NCBI GenBank assembly: GCA_020747065.1
Contig: JAGMVK010000001.1
Coordinates: 1,426,001 to 1,490,000, forward strand
Length of the DNA: 64,000 nt
DNA from: Cadophora sp. MPI-SDFR-AT-0126
Lineage: Eukaryota; Ascomycota; Leotiomycetes; Helotiales; Ploettnerulaceae
Direction: 5' to 3'
The notes under the pieces are model-generated. The model made no database searches. It saw nothing but the letters and a program-made list of their open reading frames with translations, and had not been told where the DNA came from. Of this stretch, positions 34,510 through 45,717 are shown piece by piece (the first letter of the stretch is position 1; the number at the start of each line of letters is the position of its first letter). The position numbers were made by a program, and so were the translations under genes.

Positions 34510-37500
34510 TATGCATTGTACTTGGAACAGGTAACTCTCTCGCTGGATGTACTGTACGGTTTTGGGATAAGGACTATCCTCGGTCATGGGTACGGCGCTT
34601 ATTGAATAGACTTTTTTCTTGTTCTCACTCAGACGATTGCGATGAAAAACGCAGTGTGATTAAGCATAATTCATTAGGTCAAAAGAAATACAGTGCACGA
34701 AGAATTTTTGGCCTTTTTGAGAGGTCGAGTTGAGTACAGTACACCAGTCCGCTAGTACGCCAACGGCGCTGTGGGCGGGGACTGTGCTGGCCTTGACTCG
34801 GTACGCATTCATATGCAGCAGGGCAGGGGCTCCGCTAGAGATACGCTAGCTCATATTTACCAGCAAGCGAGTACCCCTGAAATCTCGAAGTAAGCGAGAG
34901 GTTGCCAACAATATTTGCATTAGAAACGAGAAAACTGGCGTCGGTGATAGGCCAAGGCTGTCAAATTTTTGGACTTGGCTAATTCCACGCGATCACAAAT
35001 CATGGAAAAGTCACAGCACTTGTGAGGAGGGAGACGATCACATCAAATGTCGTATTTATCAGGCAGTAGAGTCTTCAATAAAAATATTGATTCCGCAGAA
35101 CAGAGTAACATAGGTGTTCACTAGAGCGTCATATATTGCTAGAGTTTGGTATTAAATGATGACTGATACGGCTATTGAAGGGGGTTCAGCAAGTTGAGGC
35201 GACACCAGCCCTATTAATCCTCGCTAAACATACCAAAAGGTTCAACACCAGTTCCACGGCTACTGCAATATTACTCTACTGTTATTATTTGGGCTTTTTC
35301 GCTCTCTATCGTTCAATTTTATATAGCACAAAAGTCATCTTCTCCCTCATTAGCACCCTTCTCTACCTTTCCTTAGAGATACAGCACACGATATTGCCAG
35401 GCATTGATGTGCTTTCACTAACCCGCAACAAACGTGTTTGAAGAAATGGGTAGCATTTCGAAGCGTGGTACAGGCGGTAGTTGGGGTGGACGAAGTCGAA
35501 ATGAGCGGCGAATACAAATTTCTTTTTTCGGCGTCTCAGCACTCGATATCATCGCTACTGTTCACTATATTCAATAACCTGTTTTTCGCGGCGCTGACTT
35601 ATGATTTCTGCTGCTGGAATACAATCGCATCTTGTTAACAGCGTTAATTGTCGACCACTCTCAATGCCCGCTGTATCCTCTGTCTGGACGAACCTGAGTT
35701 AGATTTCTCATGAGATGATTCACTTGCAGAAAGTGGAGACATCCGCAGAGTTACCATGCTACAACACTCCTGGAATTGATTCTGGTATGAAGAAATTCAA
35801 ACGTCTGATCTACACCTCAATTCTAAATTTAATGAACAGCCCTGACAATTTCAGGTCTTTCGGCAACTGAGGGTGCTTGGCATTTCCGACACACAATACT
35901 GCGTCCATGACTAGTGTGATCCTCACAATCTGCTGTCGGGATTATCTCACGGAGATGCAGGTTCCGCTCTCGTGTATCCGCACTAGATTCTTATATGGGA
36001 CGATGTATGATCGATTCTACTGCTGGAATGTGACCAATCCGAAAAAAAGACGAAACGAAGCCGAGGGGATTTGGATGGCACATTCAGCTTAGATATTGCT
36101 GAGCAGTATTCGAGCTTCTGACCTTGGGGTATGTGTCTCTCAATGCATTTTTGAAGACGGAGATAGGCTTGGTAGGATACCACGCACATCATTTCCAGAA
36201 CTGGACGTAGAAGTTGAAGTAAAGGTGGCAGAATGGAGTGAAAAGGTCTCCAAGGTAAGAAAGCCTGTATAAAGCCCTTCGAGTAAGATAAGGCTTGAAT
36301 CGAGGTAAATTGGATTGAGGATAATGTTACATATACGTCTTTCCAGAACTTATGTTTGAATGCTGCCGATACTTTCCCATTGCCCTTCAAATTCATGGAA
36401 GACATATGCTCAAGTAGAAAAATTCGCGGTTCACAGCCAAAGCTCAAAATATTGCCCACTCGAAATTTATGTGAAACCAAAGGAAGCCAAGGCCTGTACT
36501 GTTCGGCATCACCGAATTGAAGCAAAGGTGCCGATGTACGACATTAAATAGAGTTCGTCACTAGTCTCTTCTATCTCACCTAGAACATCAAAGCACTTGT
36601 CAGAGACGGGAGCAAGCAAGCATACCGGATAATGCCTGCCATAAGGAGACTAGTACAATCTGTCTTGCCGAACTTTGGCGCAACGGTCCTGTGCATTAGC
36701 TTTGGGGGACCCGGCACCGGCGCCCGATTTTTCCCCAGCATGGTGGCTAGTGTGGTGCGTGCAATGGGGTGTTCCCGAAGAGTGGCAAAGCCAAGACGAA
36801 ATGAGAAGTTGACTTAAATTCACGTGAACGTTGGTGATGACTGGAAGTTTCTGAAAGAATAGTGTCCGAGAAGATAAAGCACCTCTGGAAAGCCACGAAA
36901 CAGCTTCTCCAGATTTATTTCCCTCTATCTAGTAAAAGTACGTATTTTGGCTCCTTGGCTGTTATCAGTGTCAGGGAAGGTTCAAAGGTTCGGATTGACC
37001 GTTCAGAAATTGAGTTTCATCGAGTCAGGATGATAACCGATTGCAAACTCAAAAGCATCCGGAGAAATGCCACAGCCCTGATCCTCAGTATTTTCAGGTC
37101 TGCATTAACCACTACAATTACTGGTATTCGCACCTGCTGATCTTTCACCCTGATTCCGAGAAGAAAAGCTTTTCTTGAGGCCATCCGAAGGGATGGGGCC
37201 ATCGATGTAACAAAATATCTGTTGACGTTATCTGTCTCCTCTTGAGCCGCGTTACCCAGCAGTAGGTCCAAGTCACCTCGAATACCCGCTGGAAAGTGGG
37301 TTCCTACCAAGATCCGATGATAAGGAAATTTAGGTCTTCCCTTGCAGTGGAGAAGAAGCTTTTCGCTTCGCTTTCAAGGAGAGGCACGACTCTCAACTAA
37401 AGTGATGCCGTGGCCCAATGTCTTTGATGTTGCGCGAATTTTTGTGTTTCTCGAAATTGGCATTTCTTCATCTTTCCTCCTGTATCGTGGGCCGGCCGAA

Positions 37501-37524
37501 GCTCCTAGGAGCAGCAGAGTAGAC
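34510..37524. other. 3-kb gene-poor region
   Basis: No gene is supported. The longest open frame (minus, 35983-36525, 180 codons) has no domain, no intron-linked extension and an unnatural composition. There is no terminal inverted repeat, LTR or transposase-like sequence that I could recognise. It may hold decayed sequence. Confidence 0.5.
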
Positions 37525-39262
37525 ATGTCGTTGATCGGTCTTTTATGTCTCGTTCTCCCATGCTTTTGGATTGAGGGCGCTTTGGCCGCGAGCTTATTTC
37601 TTGAACGAAATGCGAATGCAGCAGCACCAGATTGCTCGGTGCGTGCCAAAAGAATTTGAATGACGTTTGGTTCAGACCATAAACTGACCACTGTCTTAGC
37701 TCTCCTGCCTGTCGAATTATATTCCCCAGTATTGCGGTTCAGCGTCAAACACGACATGCATCTGCACCAGTGCCGACTTGACAAATGTAGTCTCATCGTG
37801 TGCATATGCAGCATGCAGCACGATTCCAGAGCTTCTACAACTACAGAGATACTCAGCTGTATCATGCGGGGTCGAGAGTGATAAGACTCGACTACAAGAC
37901 GTTCTCAGGATGGACTATATCGTCCCTTTCCTTACAGCCTGTTTTATAGGAGGCCGTATCGTCGCAAGAGTTTTACTGGACGTTGGGCTCGGTGCAGATG
38001 ATTGGATGATATTAGCTGCTGCAGTAGCCTATTTTGTTGATGGTAGGTGCTTTAATTTTCACTTAGTTTCGCAGTTCGAAGTCCTGCCATATGTGATATC
38101 CAGATTTCCTGACTCAAAACTTGACTTAGCTCAGAAACAAATTGCTGACTCCAGGTCGTTGAGTAGTTGGCACTTCGTTGGGTTTAGTCTTGAATGGCTT
38201 TGGCCAACATACGTATTGGCTTAGTACCGAGCAAGTCACCAATGGAAGAAAATTCTTCTACGTTGTGGAATTATTTTACATCATATCCATTACTTTGACA
38301 AAACTGGCATTGTTATTGTTTTTCCTCCGCATTTTCCCGGATCACCGACTTCGGCAACTAATTTGGATTTGTGGACTTTTTGTTTTCTTGTCCAACTTTT
38401 CCATTTTAATGGCGCTTGGCTTTCAATGTGTAAGGCGAAATTCTTCATTCAAGTGGTATGGGAGCTGATGTTTCTATTCAGATGCCTCTCCATGCTTACT
38501 GGACCAATTGGATGTATAAAGTACCCCCTATTCAATGCATCAATAGTTACGGTGCTTTAGAGGCAGCGGCAGTCTTCAGCATCGTCCAGAGTGTCATGAT
38601 TTTGATCGTCCCAATTCCGACAGTCTGGAAACTCAAACTTGCTTGGAAAAAGAAGGCAAATCTGATGATCATGTTTTCGGTTGGATTTGTTGCACTGGTC
38701 TGCAGCTTCATGCGCCTTCCGTCGCTCGTGCGGCTTGATCAATCAAGTGACTTATCGTGTAAGTCCAACATTCGGACTCTTGACTGATTAGCCTGACTAA
38801 TTCGTACGTGTAGATGATCAAGCTCCTGTTGTAGTCTATTCGCATTTAGAGCAGAGCGTTGGGATAATATGTGCGTGTCTTCCGGCTTGTCGCTCTCTGC
38901 TGGAATACTTCTTTCCATCTCTGAAGATGACGTTCCGAGAAACGAATGTTATAGGCGCGAGCGCAAGGTCAAATCGAATTCCTTCTACACTTCCAAAGAG
39001 TCGAGTAGAACAGAACAGTTCGACGAGGAGCTTGGTTAAGTTAAGCGAGCGCCAAGCTGGAATCGAAAATGGGAGTGAGAGATTGAGCACAAGGACATTA
39101 TCTTTTCATAATGATATTGGTTCCAGAAATAGTGGAGTTGAGGACTTGGGCACTCATGCGACTGCAGAGACAGGACCAAATGTCGGAGCCACAGTTGGAA
39201 CAGACAGTTACGGGATCTACTTAACAAAGTCAGTAGACATGGTTACAGACAAACGTGAATGA
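37525..39262 (+). CDS. CFEM-domain seven-TM receptor-like protein (PTH11 class)
   Basis: The signal peptide MSLIGLLCLVLPCFWIEGAL is followed by an extracellular CFEM domain with eight cysteines (PDC, LSC, QYC, TTC, CIC, SSC, YAAC, VSC) and the conserved Asp in TSADL. The first intron (near 37640-37701) joins DCS to LSCLSNYIPQYCG in frame. Then comes the fungal rhodopsin-like 7-TM region: FLTACFIGGRIVARVLL, DDWMILAAA, FYIISITLTKLALLLFFLRI, AVFSIVQSVMILIVPIP, SVGIICACLPACRSLLEYFFP. A Ser/Thr-rich cytosolic tail of about 100 residues ends DMVTDKRE. Introns also lie near 38043-38167, 38431-38480 and 38760-38815. PTH11 proteins sense surface or nutrient cues in pathogenic and saprobic ascomycetes. 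The ligand is unknown. Confidence 0.85.
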
Positions 39263-40386
39263 GAAGCCTTCTACGCTATAAAACTATCGCTCAGTTCTTG
39301 TGAGCGACTCTTTGGCTGGCTGCGTAGCTTTCCCGATTATTTTATCTCGAGGTCTTCCAGAAATGACCGGTGGGAACTTAGATAATGATCAACGAGTGCT
39401 GGACGCAGCGCGGAAACATACTCAGCATACTGAACATGGAAATTCGGTTGGGCTGGCAACAGTATAATCGAGCGCTTTGGTGTTCAATAAGATGGATGCA
39501 TCGGGTGCAAATTGATGCAGGCGATGTCAATAAAGGGCAAGTCACGTGTTGAAACCTCCACCATCAGACGCTGAGCCGATTTAAACGCTTCGTCGCAGAA
39601 ATATAGACTGGAAATTACTTCTGTTTCATTGTTAACATCTTAAAATATCACTACAGGTAATGTCCTGAGGGGTAAATTAGCTCAACTCCTCTTCATCCTT
39701 AACTCGTGGTAGCTTCTGCCTCAATCCATCCTAGACTCTCCTCACGGATTCACATAATTGGGTTGAGCCTGTCGATACTTCCTTCTGCTACAACTTCAAT
39801 GCTAGCTTATCGCTTAATATCACCTCCTGCCTATAAAGCCATCACTCCTCATCGGTCCACCACCCTCGACTTCACTCATCATATTCAACAACCACCAGCT
39901 CCTTCAAACCTTATAGCCTTCAACCGACACTCTATCTGATGCAGAATTGGCTCTAAGTTGAATCTTTATAAATGCCAAAATCCAAAGAAAGAATCATCAC
40001 ACAAAAAGCTGACGGTAATTCGAGGTCCACGGACCACAGATCTATCCTCAACTTCGATAATTTTGCTTTCGAGAAGCGCCACTCATCTTCTACATTTCTG
40101 GCATAAAAATCGTGCCAATCAAACTTGTCTCTCAGCTTTACTTCCTGTCATCGCTTTTCTCGTCACCTTCACATAACCTTCTTTCCGGGTTGTGATGTTT
40201 GCCTCTTCATCGCGGTTTCACTTGAATGTATTGCCTCAACCTCAATATCAAGTCAGAGATCAGCATTCTCCCATGCGCATTGCCGCTCTTAAAATATTTT
40301 CACAATTCACAATAACTTCATTCATTCAGCTAAGAACTTTGCTGACCAATCTTTTCCAGATCGTTTGAGCAACGGCACAAGTCACA
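39263..40386. other. Intergenic
   Basis: 1.1 kb upstream of the Snf2-like gene. CT-rich stretches around 39690-39930 and 40180-40360 look like promoter and 5' UTR. No gene was seen. Confidence 0.6.
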
Positions 40387-43300
40387 ATGAAGTCCAGCAC
40401 GATTTCATCACAAGACGAACTTGCTGCAGTTCCCGAGCAGAAGAAGATGATTGACTCAGAGGGAGTTCCTTCCTCCGAGACCGCTTCCACCATATCAATT
40501 CAAACCCTCCACGCTGATGACACAATGGAAGCTTCTTATAACAAGGATCTTGACACACAAAATGGAAAGCAACAGAGAGATGTCGATATGCCTGACACTC
40601 AAAACCCTATTGAGGTTCAACAACAACTGGAGGCTATCGGATGTCATGGCCCCGAGAAGAACGACAAACTTGGAAATACAGTTACCCTGCCTATGGATAT
40701 TACCGACACCGGTCTTCGACTCGACCAAGAAGGCATCGCAATCAAAGAAGAAAATACCGCTGATGATGCCTTCAAGTCCGACGGAGTGCCTTGTCGCTTT
40801 TCAGGCCCCGTCTACCGAAAGATTAAGAAAGAGGAAGAGTCTTGCGAATTTTCCTCCCCGATTGGGCTCTCGGCAGTAGATGGTTGCGTACCGTCCGTGG
40901 GCGGGTATACTTGCGAAGGACTGCCCTCTTCACAGCATATCGAAGGAACAGGACCATATATACGCCATGTGGGCGGCATGGTACTTAAAGAAGAAGATGA
41001 ATGTCCTGAGTATGCCTCGTCACATAAGAGGAAGCAGCCCGGTGATGATCCTGACGAGTCTTTCAATGAGTAAATCCAGAGCCATATACGATTTCGATCT
41101 GTTCACTAATGCATGAGGGGCAGAGAGTTCTGGCAAAGCTACAGCCAGCAGTACGGATTCCAAGATCAAATATCACGTCACTCAACGACCGTCTATGAGC
41201 AGACCTGCCAGCCCGCCGCTAAACGCCTAGCTATTGGAGGACAAGAACAGAGCAGTTATATCAGCAATTGCTTAGCAGCTAAAGCCAGCAGCCGAGTATC
41301 TTCTGTTCGAAATCTGAGCCACATGCTAAATCAAAACCAGTTTGGCAATTCAGAAAGCCAATCTAGATTCCTCAAAATGATGAAAGGCTTCAACCCAGGT
41401 CACGTTCAGAGTCGAGAGACAAGCAAGGATAAAGCGCCGGCCTTGAAATCGTTGACGAAGGCCAAGCTGTTGCAGGAAATCATTCGTAGCTGCCCTAAGA
41501 CGAGTGATTCTAAACAGAACAAGTCGGATCTCGAGGCTCTCAAGGCAGCTGTTAACGTCTTTGGCCGAAAGATGAAAGCGAAGGATGGAAAATGGTTGTT
41601 GAATAATATGAACAGTGGTATGGATCTCCTTGATAATTGGTTATTTTCTTTTCACTGATCTATATAAGCTCTCCTCAATCACCAAGCCATCGGACTCGCC
41701 TGGATGTATCATAGGGAGAAATCTGACGATCCATCCAAGGGCGGAATGCTTTGTGATTCGATGGTGAGATCTCTCCGTATCCATACTGGAGTCGCACAGC
41801 TGACATGGACCCTAGGGGCTTGGAAAGACAGTCCAGATGATAGCTACCATGGTAGCAAATCCTCCAAATAAGTCCGAAAGAAAGAAGGATCAAAGAGGGA
41901 CATTGATAATTGCAGGTCCAACGCTGGTAGGAAATACACTGAACCGCTAGAAGGTTGGCTGATTAACAGGCAGCTCGCCCAATGGAAATCGGAATTACGG
42001 AAGCATGCCGCTGAAGGACTATTCAAAAATGTCACGATTTTCCAAGCCAAAAAAAGGGAAGATCTCAGATTCATAGCACATTGCGATGTTGTATTCGCGT
42101 CCTATGGTGAAGTGACGAATAGCTGCCCTTTTCCGAGCGAAGCAAAGCTCGCGAGGTTTAAAACCAATGACGGAAGCCGTAATGAGGCTCGTGTGGCAGA
42201 CGTCGAGGACTGTCTTCTGACTGAGCAATGGATTAGTCAACATCCGGAGCGCTATGGGGATCTTCATCGAATTGACTGGTATCGTGTAAGTTTGAATTCT
42301 GCAACCCTCAAAATTTCATTCTCGATCTGCAACAGACGGTGACCGCTGTTTACATGCTCTAAAGATTCTCTGAAACTAATTCTGCTGCTAGATTGTCATT
42401 GACGAATCTGTAAGTGGCCTGAATCGCTCTTGAATGGTGTACCTGACGTATACTGTACAGCATAGGTTCAAGTCGCACGACAGCAAGCTTAGCCATGCGG
42501 TCAATGCCCTGAATGGTAAACATAGATGGACCTTAAGCGGAGTGAGTCTGAGCGGGATCTATTCGGTATACGCTGCTAACCCACCATAGACACCCATCAT
42601 GAATAACCCTGAAGGTGAGTATCCCATCCATAGCTTGCATTGTGTAGAGCATACAATAACATTGGGCAGAACTGTACGCTTACTTCCGCTTTTTTAGAGA
42701 GCCAGATGCCCAGAGCTTTAGCATGTGAGTCAATCTAGATTGTTAAGCTGAATACAAGCCATGGTTGACGCCAATGACCAGGTTTAAATCAAATTTTGGT
42801 GCCATTAAGAAGGTAAGCGAAACTTTTGATCACCCAAAACTATAGCATTTATTGACTTATTCAAACACGTAGAAGCCAGAAAACTTGAAGAGACTGGATG
42901 GCGTTCTTTCAAGGCTAATGATTAGGTAACTAATCTCTAATGTATAGACAGCCTCAATCAACACTAACAAGGGGACTGCTGTAGTCGATCGATGGAAGAA
43001 GAATTCATGGGTAGGCCTATTATTGACCTCCCTACCCCACACTACTATGACGAGGAGTTGGTTTTCAGCCCACAGGAGGAGATCATCTACCGCGCTGTGG
43101 AAGCAAAGTATATCAAGGCCATCAACGAGCTTCTGGACGAAGAAGGCAAAGACAAAACCGAGGACGATGATGGTGTCAACATCGAAAGCGAAAGTGACGA
43201 GAATACGTCTGAGGATGATATGAGCTCATCGGAGAATGATGATGACGACGGTTCATCCGATAAGCATGATGATGAGGCAGATAAGCTTGGAACAATGCTC

Positions 43301-44982
43301 GTGGGGCTCAGTCGGCTACGGCAGTCAGTTTCATCCCACATACTTTTGTACGACAAAGCGCTGATTTGGCTGACAATTTTCAGAATGACCGCACATCCAC
43401 TTTTAATTGAGAATGAAATTAAGGTCCATTTTTATCATATGTTTAGGTCTTGAGAGGACGTTTGCTGAAGTATTTAGGAAATGTTTGACCTCCAAGAACT
43501 AGTGGCCATACATAAGCAGCTTGTCGACCTTAAGGAACCCCAGGACTTGATTTGTCGCCGTGTGTTAACCACGACTTGTTATAAAAATTCACATATTAAC
43601 TTTTCACAGGCTTTGGAATCTTACTTAAGCCGAAGAAAGGCGAAGCGTCGACGCATGATAAGTCAAATTCAGATAACCACGTCTGTTTACTTTGTGGCGA
43701 CTTTGCCGAGGATCCCCACTATATTTCTGGCTGCAAACACAAGTTCTGCAGAATATGCATCGAGAGCAATGCCAACTACATGGTTGCATCAGGAGAAGAT
43801 GTAAGTATTATATTTATTGAGCTGGAATATACTTACTTTCCCCAGGGTCCACGCTGTCCAGAATGCGAACGGGCATACGAAATCACATCCCTAAAACGTG
43901 TTACATCCGGCAAGAAGTCTTTGTACAAATCAAGAAGGTCGAAGAAGGAATCTTCAAAGAAACCAGCTCAGTACGGAGAGGACTCGCTTGGAATTTTCCC
44001 GCCATTGGTCCACATGCCTTGGTTGCGAGAATTCGACGCGGGGCGCTCGAAGATGCCCCCAAGCACGAAGTTAAAAGCTCTCGAAAACCAAATCCGCACA
44101 TGGATGATTGAGGCACCCGAAGATAAGCAAATCATCTTTACGCAGTGGAGAGGCTTCGCTGGTGTTGTTGGCCGGGTGCTAAAAGAAAAGAATATTAAAT
44201 TTGTCTATTTTACCGTAAGACAAATCTAGGATTCGGGGGGCTCGCTGATGGACAATAGGGAGACATGAGCCCAATTCTCCGTGAAAAAGCAACTGAGGAA
44301 TTCGCTTCCAATCCTTCCATTCAAATCATGGTTGCAACATTGAAGACTGCCGGGGAGGGTCTGAATCTCGAATTTGCGAACAGAGTGGTTTCCATGTATG
44401 AATCTTAGCAAAGTCTCAGGCATTATCGATGAACTTGACTGACACTTTGTAGCGATCCATGGTGGAATGTTTATTCGTACGCAAAGGGACCCGAACGCCC
44501 ACAATTCTTTGCTAAACTATGAACAGTGAAAGACAGGCCTTCTGTCGCGTATATCGGATTGGCCAAACGAAGGAGACTTATTTCACTCGACTGAATATTT
44601 CCGATTCGGTCGATCAGCGAATTCTAGAACGTGCGTTATGGACTCGTTTTGAAGTCGCATTGCAAAGCTTACATGAAATTAGTGCAAGCAGAGAAAATTG
44701 CTATGATTGGTGACATGATGAAGCCCAAAGTGACCAAGCAAGAAATGGCGAAGCTATTCGGTCGGGTTCGCACTGGTCAGTTCTGAATCCCAAAAGTATA
44801 TAGGTAGCAGCTGATTTCTTCTAGATAAAAACGGCCGAATCAGAATCGAATCCACCTGTAAGAAGAAGGCCAAGAAGGATGAGACCGATGATTCGGACTC
44901 AGACTCATCAGCTGATGATCCGGACGAGCAGATCGGGGACTCCGAATCTGAAGACGATTCAGACGCAGATGTATCAGACTGA
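40387..44982 (+). CDS. Rad5/Rad16-type Snf2 ATPase with internal RING finger
   Basis: This is a nuclear DNA translocase with a probable E3 ubiquitin-ligase module. About 20 introns of roughly 45-70 nt break it up, so single frames look fragmentary, but every break can be spliced in frame. Order: an acidic Ser/Glu-rich N-terminus (exon 1, 40387-41069); LLNHQAIGLAWM (Q-like motif); motif I GGMLCDSMGLGKT, formed by splicing 41763 to 41816; LAQWKSELRKHA; motif Ia/II with IVIDES joined to HRFKSH (DESH instead of DEAH); LSGTPIMNNPEELYAYFRF; FMGRPIIDLP. An acidic insert (about 43160-43290) precedes TAHPLLIE. A C3HC4 RING follows at ~43680-43880 (VCLLCGDF, GCKHKFCRICIES, GPRCPEC). The second helicase lobe has QIIFTQWRGF, ATLKTAGEGLNLEFA, and CRVYRIGQTKE (motif VI). 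The Asp/Ser-rich tail ends DADVSD. Relatives act in post-replication or excision repair. This divergent copy has no clear one-to-one orthologue that I can name. Confidence 0.85.
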
Positions 44983-45717
44983 GGGCGAGCAATATGCATT
45001 TGAATTAGGAGGGGAGTTCAAAAGTCAAAGATTCAACATCTAAGTTCATGCATTTCAAACACACACATTGCAGGCTTTACAAACATATTTAGGTTCATGG
45101 TGCTAGTATTTGGGAACCAGTCTTTCTAGACATATGGTCTTCATCTACCTGGCACTCAAGACCACGCATTTACGCACTAGAGCCTCTATTCAAATGTACT
45201 ACTTATTCAGCACTTTTCTCTTGATCGTGATGTCTTACAAGTAACTGTTATTTCCTCCTTAGGCTCAAAGTAGAATAGTCTACGGATTTGGATTTCCAAG
45301 TCAAGGGAATTCAGTGAAAAAGACTTTCAATCTCTCATTCTTATGAATGCTGATAATTGGGCTGATGATTGTGTAGTCGCGAGAACATGCAGCGTGGGCG
45401 TGATAATGGCGCTCCCTGAAAGCTAACGACAGTCGCTGCATTTCACTTGAGTGCGGGGCAAATGCTACCCTGAGACAAGTGCTCGTTTGGCGCCTGGACC
45501 CTGGAGATTAGAGCCCGAATTAAGCGACGGCCAGCCATCAATGAAAGAAAACATTGAGCCTTGTTATTCTCGAGACGCGAGTGATGAGCAGAAATGAACA
45601 GTACGCTTATGTGACATGCACCAGGCGAAGAATTTTGTAAATTGTTTCAGTTGTATGGGAATAAGTAAGATTCTATCTCTGACTCTAACAACAAACTAAC
45701 CCTCCCTCTAGAATTCT
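44983..45717. other. Intergenic between convergent genes
   Basis: No gene is supported. It is an AT-rich 3' region shared by the Snf2-like gene and the membrane-protein gene. Confidence 0.6.

Noticed and set aside
35983..36525. 180-codon minus-strand open frame
   Set aside because: No recognisable domain, composition typical of non-coding sequence, no neighbouring exon. It could still be an orphan gene.
41760..41900. Apparent frameshift in the helicase motif I
   Set aside because: Splicing from 41763 to 41816 restores SMGLGKTVQM, so the gene is not broken there.
42880..43020. Apparent stop between the LSRLMI and FMGRP segments of the Snf2-like gene
   Set aside because: An intron with GTAACT donor and CTGTAG acceptor, and a CTAAC branch-like site, joins the two parts in frame.
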